Shown here in pieces: positions 5,751-12,830 of a stretch of DNA of 19,845 nucleotides. Position numbers and translations under genes: made by a program. Under the pieces are notes generated by a model. That model was not told where the DNA came from, ran no database searches, and saw only the letters and a list, made by a program, of their open reading frames with translations. Source of the stretch: Endomicrobium sp. (GTDB lineage Bacteria; Elusimicrobiota; Endomicrobiia; Endomicrobiales; Endomicrobiaceae); the NCBI GenBank assembly GCA_031255375.1, contig JAIRSP010000028.1, positions 1 through 19,845 of the forward strand, read 5' to 3'. Each line of letters opens with the position of its first letter. The first letter of the stretch is position 1.

Positions 5751-7842
5751 GAAAAAAATCACAGTCGCATTAATTGGCAATCCAAATAGTGGAAAGTCTA
5801 CGATATTTAATAAATTGACTGGATCAAGGCAAGATGTTGGCAATTACCCAGGTGTAACGGTTACAAAAAAAGAATGTTTAAAAAATTATAAATGCTACAG
5901 TATAAATTTTGTTGATTTACCTGGAACATATAGCCTTTCAGCATATTCAGAAGATGAAGTTGTGGTAACCGACTTTTTGATCAATGAAAAACCAGACATT
6001 ATAATTAACGTTATCGATGCTTCAAATATAGAACGTAATCTATATTTATTCACTCAAATTATTGAATTAAATATTCCCATTATAATATCCTTGAATATGA
6101 CTGATATATTAAAGGCATCTGGATTGGAGATAGATAAGAGTAGAATGTCAAATATATTGAATGTCCAAGTGCTTGATACATCGTTAACTGAGAATAAAAA
6201 AAAATGGACAGTTGATGTTTTTTGTCATATTTTTAATATATTGAATAATACTAAGTTTGAAAAAAAAATATCTAGTAGAATTGATTATGGAAAAAATATT
6301 AATTATGAAATTGAGAAAATTAAGAAACTTATATTGAAAAATTTTCAATTATCTAAATTCCCTGAAAATTGGCTTTCAGTAAATCTTTTAAATAATGATC
6401 AATTTGCTTTAAAATTTGTTTCTAATATTTGTAAAGATAATATTATTTTAAATCAAGTAAATGAAAGCAGAGGCAATATTAAAGAGTTTTTTGGAAGAGA
6501 GGTTGAAATTGAAATTACTAACATACGATATAATTTTACTAGTTTTATTGCAAGAACAATTCTAAAAGAAGCAATAGGTGCTAAAAAAAAAGATGTAACT
6601 GAATCTATAGATAATCTTGTACTTAATAAATATCTTTGTATTCCAATTTTTATACTTGTAATGTATTCAATTTTTAAATTTGTATTTGTTTTTTCAGGGC
6701 CAGTTATAAATATTTTTAAAATGTTTATTAAACGATTCAGAGATATCGTTGGAAATGCTATTCTGAATGAACCGATTAAATCATTAATTGTCGATGGTAT
6801 AATTAATGGTATTGGTAGTGTGTTAGAATTTTTTCCATTAATTTTATTTATGTTTTTTGCGATAGCATTTTTTGAAAATTCCGGATACATGGCTAGGGCT
6901 ACATTTATAATGAATAGAATTATGAATACATTTGGTTTGCACGGTAAGTCATTTTTACCATTAATGATTTCAACAAACGGATGCGCGGTGCCAGGTATTT
7001 TTGCAACTAGAATTTTAGACTCGAAACGAGATAGACTTATAACTATGCTTGTTGTTCCATTTATGGTGTGCGGTGGCAAGATACCTGTGTTTATGTTTAT
7101 TATTAATGCTTTTTTTTCATCAAAAAATAAGACAAGAATTATGTTGCTAGTATATATATTAAGCTTTGTTATTGCTTTTGCTGCATCAAAAATATTAAGT
7201 ATGACATTTTTGAAAACAAAGAAGACAAATTTTATCATTGAACTTCCACCATATCATATACCTAGAATTAGGAGCTTGTTTTTAAGAATGTGGGAAATGG
7301 GTTGGTTTTATTTAAAAAAAGCAGGTATTATGATCATGCTCGTATCTGTTTTTGTGTGGATTATTTTTTCTTATCCTAAAGTTATAATAGACGAGAATCT
7401 TCCAAGAAATATAAGAGCAGAACTTCAATTAAAACATAGTTTAGCAGGTAGAATTGGCAAGACTTTTGAACCATTGTTTAGGCCAATAGGCATGGATGTT
7501 AATAAATCGATAGCATTGCTTGCTGGTATAGCTGCAAAAGAAGTTATTGTTAGTACTTTAAGTACAATTTATTCAATTGAAAAAGATTCAAATTTGTATA
7601 ATTCAAAATTATTAAGTGAAAAAAATTCTTTGAATAATGATTGGTCTATTTTAAAAGGTTTAACATTCCTTGTTTTTTGCATGATTTATACACCATGCAT
7701 ATCTTGTGTAGTTGTTTTTTTTAAAGAAAGCGGATCAAGCTATAAATGGCTTGCGCTTATTATCATTGGTAATGCGATAATTGCTTGGTTGATTTCATTT
7801 CTTGTTTTTCAAATTGGAACGATATTAAAAATAGGTGTATGA
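5731..7842 (+). CDS. feoB: Ferrous iron transport protein B
   Basis: 703 aa. Inner-membrane Fe(II) importer with an N-terminal GTPase. G1 GNPNSGKS (16-23), G2 in NYPGVTV, G3 DLPGTYSLS (62-70) and G4 NMTD (122-125) are intact; a helical regulatory region follows to about 290. The membrane part (about 300-703) shows about eight hydrophobic stretches, the first Gate motif with Cys (NGCAVPGIFATR), the second Gate (YTPCISCVVVF) and AAKEVIVSTL. The start is fixed by GGAGA at 5716-5720; the codons just before it read ATG-TAG, so the ATG at 5731 is the first productive one. It overlaps feoA by 20 nt. The likely signal is iron, via the adjacent DtxR-type regulator. No FeoC was recognised. Confidence 0.96.
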   Translation: MIKKSIKKKITVALIGNPNSGKSTIFNKLTGSRQDVGNYPGVTVTKKECLKNYKCYSINFVDLPGTYSLSAYSEDEVVVTDFLINEKPDIIINVIDASNIERNLYLFTQIIELNIPIIISLNMTDILKASGLEIDKSRMSNILNVQVLDTSLTENKKKWTVDVFCHIFNILNNTKFEKKISSRIDYGKNINYEIEKIKKLILKNFQLSKFPENWLSVNLLNNDQFALKFVSNICKDNIILNQVNESRGNIKEFFGREVEIEITNIRYNFTSFIARTILKEAIGAKKKDVTESIDNLVLNKYLCIPIFILVMYSIFKFVFVFSGPVINIFKMFIKRFRDIVGNAILNEPIKSLIVDGIINGIGSVLEFFPLILFMFFAIAFFENSGYMARATFIMNRIMNTFGLHGKSFLPLMISTNGCAVPGIFATRILDSKRDRLITMLVVPFMVCGGKIPVFMFIINAFFSSKNKTRIMLLVYILSFVIAFAASKILSMTFLKTKKTNFIIELPPYHIPRIRSLFLRMWEMGWFYLKKAGIMIMLVSVFVWIIFSYPKVIIDENLPRNIRAELQLKHSLAGRIGKTFEPLFRPIGMDVNKSIALLAGIAAKEVIVSTLSTIYSIEKDSNLYNSKLLSEKNSLNNDWSILKGLTFLVFCMIYTPCISCVVVFFKESGSSYKWLALIIIGNAIIAWLISFLVFQIGTILKIGV

Positions 7843-7884
7843 ACATTGCAAAATTTATCGCGACGCTGAGAGGTAAAATGAAGT

Positions 7885-7901
7885 AAAACTAGATGTTTTT
7901 T
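7885..7901. terminator. Weak hairpin with T run between feoB and the tRNA
   Basis: AAAAC and GTTTT pair across a TAGAT loop, and the T run continues to 7901. The A-tract on the other side would also act for the opposing tRNA transcript. It lies in the 65-bp gap between feoB and the tRNA gene. The stem is short, so this is tentative. Confidence 0.3.
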
Positions 7902-7907
7902 AAATTA

Positions 7908-7978
7908 TGGAGCCAGCGAGAATCGAACTCGCATCTTATCGTTGCGAACGATATATTATTCCGTTTAACTATGGCCCC
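7908..7978 (-). tRNA. tRNA-Ala, anticodon CGC
   Basis: Read on the - strand, 71 nt fold as a full cloverleaf. Acceptor GGGGCCA/TGGCTCC has a G-T pair at 3:70, the alanine identity pair. The D stem GTTA/TAAT has a short AACGGAA loop. The anticodon stem is TATCG/CGATA with loop TTCGCAA, giving anticodon CGC (codon GCG). There is a 4-nt variable loop, T arm GCGAG-TTCGATT-CTCGC, and discriminator A. CCA is not encoded. The D stem is weak (one G-T plus three A-T pairs) but the other stems are sound. Alanine is supported by both anticodon and 3:70. Confidence 0.9.
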
Positions 7979-7987
7979 GATCAACTA

Positions 7988-8016
7988 ATTATAAGCAATA
8001 TTTTATTTTTGTGCAA
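7988..8016 (-). promoter_or_regulatory. Promoter of the tRNA-Ala gene
   Basis: On the - strand: TTGCAC (8016-8011), 17 bp, then a perfect -10 TATAAT (7993-7988), with the mature tRNA starting 10 nt further on. Spacing is ideal; the -35 keeps only the TTG of the consensus. Confidence 0.6.
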
Positions 8017-8044
8017 AATATCTGTATATAATTTGTAGAATGAT

Positions 8045-8050
8045 TATAAT
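8045..8050 (+). promoter_or_regulatory. -10 element of the dnaX promoter
   Basis: A perfect TATAAT lies 37 nt upstream of the dnaX start, divergent from the tRNA promoter. No good -35 is visible at 16-18 bp. Between this and the start lies the Shine-Dalgarno GATGAGG (8074-8080). Confidence 0.45.
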
Positions 8051-8087
8051 AGAAAAGTTTTTACATACTATGTGATGAGGTTATTTT

Positions 8088-9614
8088 ATGTCATATATTG
8101 TTTTAGCTAGAAAATATAGACCAAAAAATTTTGATGAAATTGTTGGCCAGGATCATATTTCACGAACGCTTAAAAATGCAATTTCTGAAAATCGTATTGC
8201 TCATGCTTATCTATTTAGCGGGCCTAGAGGATGTGGTAAAACTACTATGGCTAGAATTTTTGCTAAATCCCTGAATTGTAAAAAAGGTACAACAATTAAT
8301 CCGTGTGAAAAATGCAAAAATTGTTTTTCAATATCAAATGGTTCTGATATAGATGTTTTAGAAATAGATGGAGCGTCGAATAATGGTATAGATGAGATAA
8401 GAGCCTTAAGAGAAAACGTTAAATTTTCAAGCGTAAATTCAAAGTATAAAATTTATATAATGGATGAAGCTCATCAAATAACAACGCAAGCTTTTAACGC
8501 TTTACTTAAAACGCTTGAAGAACCACCGGTATATGTTGTTTTTATTATGGTTACAACTGAGCAGCATAAAATTCCAATTACTATTCTTTCTAGATGTCAA
8601 AGATATAGATTTAAATTAATATCAAATGTAAAAATTTCTTCTGTTATAATGGAAATATGTAGAAAAGAAGGTTTTAAAATCGATATTGATACTGTTAATA
8701 TAATAGCATCAATGGCGTGCGGTTCCATGAGGGATGCGTTGAGTTTGTTGGAACAAGTAATTTCTTCTAGTAATTGCAATATAATAACACTTAATCATGT
8801 AAGAGAATTATTTGGATTAATACCAAAAAATATTTTGATTTCTGTTGTGGAAAACATTGTAAATAGAAATACTAATAATATTCTAAAAATTGTTGAGGAA
8901 ATATTCAGAGAAGGCTATAATATTTTACAATTTATAAGAGATTTAAGGGATTATCTTAGAAGAATTATGATTTATTCCATAAATCCATTAGCAATTGATA
9001 TTCCTTTGGATGAAAAAAGTATTTTTGATAATCAAAAAACACTATTTTCGTTATCATGTTATATTCGTATGAGCAATCTCTTATCAAAGGCGATAGAAGA
9101 AATACGTTGGCATGATCAACCGAAAATTTTGCTTGAGATTTATCTTTTAAAAATGTCTGAACCATATAATAACGTTAATGAACTTATAAATAAAGTTGTT
9201 AATCTTGAAAAAAAAATTATAACTGAATATAATTTTGAAAATGATGATAAAGAAAAAGACAATGAGCTATGTATTAATAGAAATATTTTAACAACAGAAA
9301 ATCTGTTGAATACATGGAATGAAATTGTTTCTGAAATAATAAAAAAACATTCACTTACTGGACAATCATTAAAAAATGTACTGATTGAGAAAATTGATTT
9401 TTCATGTATAGAATTATCGGTTTTAAAACAGTTTGATTATGATTTAATTATTGGTTTTAAGGATTTAATTTCTGATTTTTTTAGAAAAAAAATGAACTTA
9501 AATATAGAAGTTAAAATCTTCATGAAAAAAACAGATAAAAATGAAAAAAAACTAATACCTGAACATATAAAAATTATAGCAAAAAATTTTAACGCAATTG
9601 TTAAAAAAAAATAA
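8088..9614 (+). CDS. dnaX: DNA polymerase III subunit gamma/tau
   Basis: 508 aa clamp-loader ATPase of the replisome. Walker A GPRGCGKTT (45-53), the zinc module C64, C73, C76 and C79 (NPCEKCKNC), Walker B YIMDEAHQIT (DEAH at 126-129) and sensor LSRCQRYRFK are intact. Domains I-III end near residue 364 (LLEIYLLKMSE). The remaining 140 aa are a shortened, Lys/Glu-rich tau-like tail. The start is supported by GATGAGG 7 nt upstream. A run of nine A at 9208-9216 (residues 374-376) lies just past domain III; slippage there would give a gamma-like protein. recR follows after about 96 bp. Confidence 0.94.
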   Translation: MSYIVLARKYRPKNFDEIVGQDHISRTLKNAISENRIAHAYLFSGPRGCGKTTMARIFAKSLNCKKGTTINPCEKCKNCFSISNGSDIDVLEIDGASNNGIDEIRALRENVKFSSVNSKYKIYIMDEAHQITTQAFNALLKTLEEPPVYVVFIMVTTEQHKIPITILSRCQRYRFKLISNVKISSVIMEICRKEGFKIDIDTVNIIASMACGSMRDALSLLEQVISSSNCNIITLNHVRELFGLIPKNILISVVENIVNRNTNNILKIVEEIFREGYNILQFIRDLRDYLRRIMIYSINPLAIDIPLDEKSIFDNQKTLFSLSCYIRMSNLLSKAIEEIRWHDQPKILLEIYLLKMSEPYNNVNELINKVVNLEKKIITEYNFENDDKEKDNELCINRNILTTENLLNTWNEIVSEIIKKHSLTGQSLKNVLIEKIDFSCIELSVLKQFDYDLIIGFKDLISDFFRKKMNLNIEVKIFMKKTDKNEKKLIPEHIKIIAKNFNAIVKKK

Positions 9615-9710
9615 CATTTACTTTTTTATTATTTGTTATATAAATTTTTTATGAAAAACGAATATGTAGAAAGCAAAAAAAATAATTAATAATTGTATGA
9701 ATTTATTTTT

Positions 9711-10307
9711 ATGAATAGACCTCGAGTAATAGAAAAAATGATTGAATTAATAAAAAAAATGCCTGGTGTAGGGCCGAAAATGGCAGAGCGTTTAAGTTAT
9801 TATATATTAAAAATGTCACACAATGATGTCAAAATGTTAATGATTTCTATACAAATGGCAAGAAAATTAATAAAACATTGCAGTATTTGTTACAATCTCA
9901 GCGAGTGTGACCCGTGTCCTATATGTTCAGATGTTACAAGGATGCAAAATATTATATGTGTTGTAGAAACACCACAAGATTTGATTGCAATTAGTAAAGC
10001 TAGAGATTACAGAGGTTCTTATTTTGTACTAGGCGGAGCATTATCACCTATTGACGCTATTGGGCCAAACGATATAAAAATAGATATGTTGATAAAAAGA
10101 TTGAAAAGTAGTAGCATAGACGAAGTGATAATAGCAACTGATACCGATTCGAAAGGTGAAGCTACGGCCGTTTATATTGCTTCTATAATAAAAAAAATGA
10201 ATATCAAAGTTACAAGGCTTGGCTATGGCTTACCCGTTGGAGGTGATGTTGAATATGCTGACGAAGTAACCATTTCTCGTGCCATTATTGGACGTACAGA
10301 AATGTAG
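9711..10307 (+). CDS. recR: Recombination mediator protein RecR
   Basis: 198 aa from the ATG at 9711 (MNRPRVIEKMIELIKKMPG), the standard RecR length; an in-frame TTG at 9693 would add six residues and is less likely. Seen in order: helix-hairpin-helix MPGVGPKMAERL (17-28), a four-Cys zinc finger C57-C60-C69-C72, and a Toprim domain (IICVVETPQDLIAI, then GGALSPIDAIGPNDI). With RecF/RecO it loads RecA at gaps and breaks. It lies in the common dnaX-recR neighbourhood, but the small ybaB/ebfC gene usually between them is absent. The 96-bp gap before it holds only AT-rich sequence and a 12-codon open stretch. Confidence 0.95.
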   Translation: MNRPRVIEKMIELIKKMPGVGPKMAERLSYYILKMSHNDVKMLMISIQMARKLIKHCSICYNLSECDPCPICSDVTRMQNIICVVETPQDLIAISKARDYRGSYFVLGGALSPIDAIGPNDIKIDMLIKRLKSSSIDEVIIATDTDSKGEATAVYIASIIKKMNIKVTRLGYGLPVGGDVEYADEVTISRAIIGRTEM

Positions 10308-10377
10308 TAAAAATTTTGTAAAAGATATTATAAAAGTCAATCTTTGTTTGTGTTATAAGTTTTTAGGTATTATATTA

Positions 10378-10400
10378 AACAATTTATATAAGTTGTTTTT
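10378..10400 (+). terminator. Hairpin with T run between recR and porG (terminator or operator)
   Basis: A 20-bp near-palindrome (10378-10397), AACAATTTAT facing ATAAGTTGTT, pairs at 9 of 10 positions and runs into TTTTT ending at 10400. As RNA it would be a short-loop terminator for recR. As DNA it could be an operator, since a possible -10 TATTAT lies at 10368-10373. The rest of the 146-bp gap shows only the porG Shine-Dalgarno. Confidence 0.4.
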
Positions 10401-10453
10401 ATGATAGTTGATTATTTTGCGTAATAATGATGTCAAAGTAATGGAGTCGAACA

Positions 10454-11032
10454 ATGTCAGAAACAATGATAGAAATTCGTTGGCATGGGCGTGGTGGACA
10501 AGGTGCAAAAACAGCATCTTTGTTATTTGCTGAAATGGCTATGTCAACCGGCATGTATGTTCAAGCATTTCCTGAATATGGTCCAGAAAGAATGGGCGCG
10601 CCTGTACAATCATTTAATAGAATAAGTGAAAATCCAATTTTGATTCACTCTGGAATTAAAAATCCAGATTATGTTGTTGTTTTAGATTTTTCTCTTCTTA
10701 ATTCTGTTTCTGTAACAAGCGGAATGAACGAAGGCAGCAAAATTATAGTGAACACATTTTTAAATGCGCACGAAATTGCAGAAAAACTTAATATAAATAA
10801 ATCACAAGTTTATGTAATAAATGCGAGTAAAATTGCCATTGACACAATTGGAAAGGACATCCCTAATACACCAATGCTTGGAGCTTTGATAAAAGTGATA
10901 GATACGTTAGATATTAACAGTGTTTTAGAGAGCGTAAGAAATAAACTTATTAATAAATTTAGACATAAACCAGAGATTATAGATGGAAATATTATGTCTA
11001 TAAAAACTGCTTTCAATGAAGTAAAAAATTAA
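10454..11032 (+). CDS. porG: Pyruvate/2-ketoacid:ferredoxin oxidoreductase, gamma subunit
   Basis: 192 aa, normal for PorG (PorC). The N-terminus MIEIRWHGRGGQGAKTASLLFAE is the family signature, followed by FPEYGPERMGAPVQSFNRIS and DYVVVLDFSLL. It is one of four subunits of the cytoplasmic enzyme that oxidises pyruvate to acetyl-CoA, CO2 and reduced ferredoxin. GGAG at 10443-10446 supports the start. It is first in a G-D-A-B order, as in four-subunit enzymes of anaerobes. The exact 2-ketoacid (pyruvate or another) cannot be proven from sequence, but pyruvate is the default. Confidence 0.9.
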   Translation: MSETMIEIRWHGRGGQGAKTASLLFAEMAMSTGMYVQAFPEYGPERMGAPVQSFNRISENPILIHSGIKNPDYVVVLDFSLLNSVSVTSGMNEGSKIIVNTFLNAHEIAEKLNINKSQVYVINASKIAIDTIGKDIPNTPMLGALIKVIDTLDINSVLESVRNKLINKFRHKPEIIDGNIMSIKTAFNEVKN

Positions 11033-11050
11033 TTTGGAGAAAATCATATT

Positions 11051-11365
11051 GTGAAAAAAGAAGAAGATAAAAAAAATACTGCAACAGAACTTTTGCCTGG
11101 TGGTATTGTTGAAGCTGGAACAGCGATCAATTTCCACACTGGCGACTGGCGTTTAAAAAAGCCTATATGGAATAAAAATAAATGTATTAATTGTTTTTTG
11201 TGTTGGATATCATGTCCTGACGGTTCTATTAAAATTGTTCAAGACAAAAATGGAATTAGCCATGTTGACGGTATAGATTATTTCAGTTGCAAAGGTTGTG
11301 GAATTTGTGCAGAAGAATGTCCAATTACTGTTAATGCTATTATAATGGAACAAGAAAGAAAATAA
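11051..11365 (+). CDS. porD: Pyruvate/2-ketoacid:ferredoxin oxidoreductase, delta (2x[4Fe-4S]) subunit
   Basis: 104 aa from a GTG, with GGAGA at 11036-11040 ten bases upstream. GDWRLKKPIWNKNKC is the typical PorD lead-in. Two CxxCxxCxxxCP ferredoxin motifs follow: C45-C48-C51-C55 and C80-C83-C86-C90, each binding a [4Fe-4S] cluster that carries electrons out to ferredoxin. The gene starts 18 nt after porG, so the two are certainly cotranscribed. The first ~28 residues are a charged extension. Confidence 0.93.
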   Translation: MKKEEDKKNTATELLPGGIVEAGTAINFHTGDWRLKKPIWNKNKCINCFLCWISCPDGSIKIVQDKNGISHVDGIDYFSCKGCGICAEECPITVNAIIMEQERK

Positions 11366-11387
11366 ACAAAAATATAATGAAAATAAG

Positions 11388-11408
11388 ATACTATTTTGAT
11401 AGTATTTT
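11388..11408 (+). terminator. Hairpin between porD and porA (attenuator or 3' stabiliser)
   Basis: Arms ATACTAT and ATAGTAT form a perfect 7-bp stem with loop TTTG, followed by TTT before AA. It starts 23 nt after the porD stop. The T tract is short, so full termination is doubtful; partial attenuation or message stabilisation is possible. Confidence 0.4.
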
Positions 11409-11482
11409 AATATAGAATTTAACTATGTTAGTTACCATTTATGTTTTTTAAAGCGTTGATGATAATAGGAGTTTTGATAAAA

Positions 11483-12688
11483 ATGATAAAAAAAATGTAT
11501 AGAAATAGTAGTATTGTTGCAAAAACTGGGAACGAAATTATAGCAGAAGCGATGCGCCAGATAGAGCCCGGCGTTGTAGCTGCGTATCCTATAACTCCAG
11601 CTACTGAGATAGTACAAATTTTTTCACAATTTGTTGCTGATGGTGTTGTGAATAGCGAATACGTGGCTGTTGAGAGTGAACATTCAGCGATGTCAGCGGC
11701 AATCGCAGCTTCTGCTGCTGGTGTAAGATCTATGACTAGTACTTCCTCACAAGGATTATGCTTGATGTGGGAAATGCTTTTTATAGCTTCAGGCTTAAGG
11801 CTTCCAGTAATTATGGCAGAGGTTAGTAGGGCTATTTCTGCGCCAATTAATATTAATACAGACCATTCTGATGTAATGGGTACTAGGGATTCTGGTTGGA
11901 TTCAAATATATTCTGAAAATCCTCAAGAAGCATATGATAATATGATTCAAGCTACGAAAATAGCAGAAGAATCTAAATTACCAGCACTAGTTGCTATGGA
12001 TGGATTTATTACTTCTCATTGTATGGAAATTGTAGAAGTTTATCCTGATTCTGATGTGAAAGCTTTTGTTGGAGAGTATAAACCAGAAAGATATCTTCTA
12101 GATGTTAAAAATCCTTATACGTTAGGCTCGATTGATTTACAAGATTACTATTTTGAACATAGATATCAACTTGCACAAGCTGTTAAAAGTGCAAAAAAAA
12201 TAATCTTAGATGTTTCGAAAGAATTTAAAATGATTTTTGGGCGAGAATATAATTTTTATGAGAAATATATGCTTGACGATGCAGAGATTATTATGATAAT
12301 TATCGGTTCTGCTGCTGGAAATGTAAAATCAACTGTAAAGGAATTAAGAAAAAAAGGAATTAAGGCTGGTCTTTTAAAAATAAGAGTATATAGACCATTT
12401 CCTGCAGAGCAAATAGTGAAAGATCTAATGCACGTGAAAGTAATTGCAGTTATGGATAGATCAGACTGTTGCTCCGGAGCATTCCCTCCAATTTATTCAG
12501 ATGTTACTGCTTCATTATATTCTGCTGGAATTTTTAATATTAAGATTTTGAGCTATGTTTATGGAATAGGTGGAAGAGAATTTTGCGATGAACAAATTTT
12601 AAAAATTTATGAAACGCTTTACTCAGTTGTATCTAACAATGAAAAACCTTCTAATAAAATTGAATATGTAAATGTGAGAACAAATTAA
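11483..12688 (+). CDS. porA: Pyruvate/2-ketoacid:ferredoxin oxidoreductase, alpha subunit
   Basis: 401 aa from the ATG at 11483, chosen because AGGAG at 11467-11471 precedes it; an upstream ATG at 11441 has no ribosome site, and the family homology begins only at AKTGNEIIAEAMRQ. Seen: AAYPITPATEIV (pyrimidine-binding/active-site Thr), VAVESEHSAMSAAIAASAAGVR (Glu that activates TPP), SSQGLCLMWEMLFIASGLRLPVIM, and a C-terminal domain with MDRSDCCSGAFPPIYSDV. With PorB it forms the TPP site. A 117-bp gap separates it from porD, unusual inside this operon. No domain is missing. Confidence 0.93.
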   Translation: MIKKMYRNSSIVAKTGNEIIAEAMRQIEPGVVAAYPITPATEIVQIFSQFVADGVVNSEYVAVESEHSAMSAAIAASAAGVRSMTSTSSQGLCLMWEMLFIASGLRLPVIMAEVSRAISAPININTDHSDVMGTRDSGWIQIYSENPQEAYDNMIQATKIAEESKLPALVAMDGFITSHCMEIVEVYPDSDVKAFVGEYKPERYLLDVKNPYTLGSIDLQDYYFEHRYQLAQAVKSAKKIILDVSKEFKMIFGREYNFYEKYMLDDAEIIMIIIGSAAGNVKSTVKELRKKGIKAGLLKIRVYRPFPAEQIVKDLMHVKVIAVMDRSDCCSGAFPPIYSDVTASLYSAGIFNIKILSYVYGIGGREFCDEQILKIYETLYSVVSNNEKPSNKIEYVNVRTN

Positions 12689-12691
12689 AAA

Positions 12692-12716
12692 ATAAAAATA
12701 TGATATAAATTTTTAT
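12692..12716 (+). terminator. AT-only stem-loop after porA
   Basis: ATAAAAAT and ATTTTTAT pair over 8 bp with a 9-base loop, starting 4 nt after the porA stop. The second arm contains the T tract. It is weakly stable and only tentatively a terminator or attenuator. Confidence 0.3.
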
Positions 12717-12779
12717 CGTGTTGTTATTTTTATATAACTCGATTTATGTGTTTAGTTTAAAAACAAAAAAAGGATTAGC

Positions 12780-12810
12780 AGTTGTTTTGCTATATGTTGT
12801 GAAAGCAACT
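12780..12810 (+). promoter_or_regulatory. Stem-loop just upstream of the porB ribosome-binding site
   Basis: AGTTGTTTT and AAAGCAACT pair over 9 positions (one U-G) around a 13-base loop. The stem ends 5 nt before GGAG (12816-12819) of porB. It could shape translation initiation or stabilise a processed 5' end. The stem includes G-C pairs, unlike most local palindromes. Confidence 0.35.
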
Positions 12811-12830
12811 ATATTTGGAGAAAATAAAAG

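Noticed and set aside
6453..7238. 261-codon open frame on the - strand inside feoB
   Set aside because: It opposes the membrane domain of feoB; its hydrophobic and Asn/Ile-rich content mirrors the codon use of the real gene. No motif recognised.
7840..7870. Possible TGA read-through (reassigned stop) at the end of feoB
   Set aside because: Trp is encoded by TGG throughout, the frame after the TGA meets another stop within about ten codons, and FeoB is already full length.
11441..11482. Upstream ATG (11441) as the start of porA
   Set aside because: No ribosome site precedes it, the added residues are outside family homology, and AGGAG at 11467-11471 lies downstream of it.
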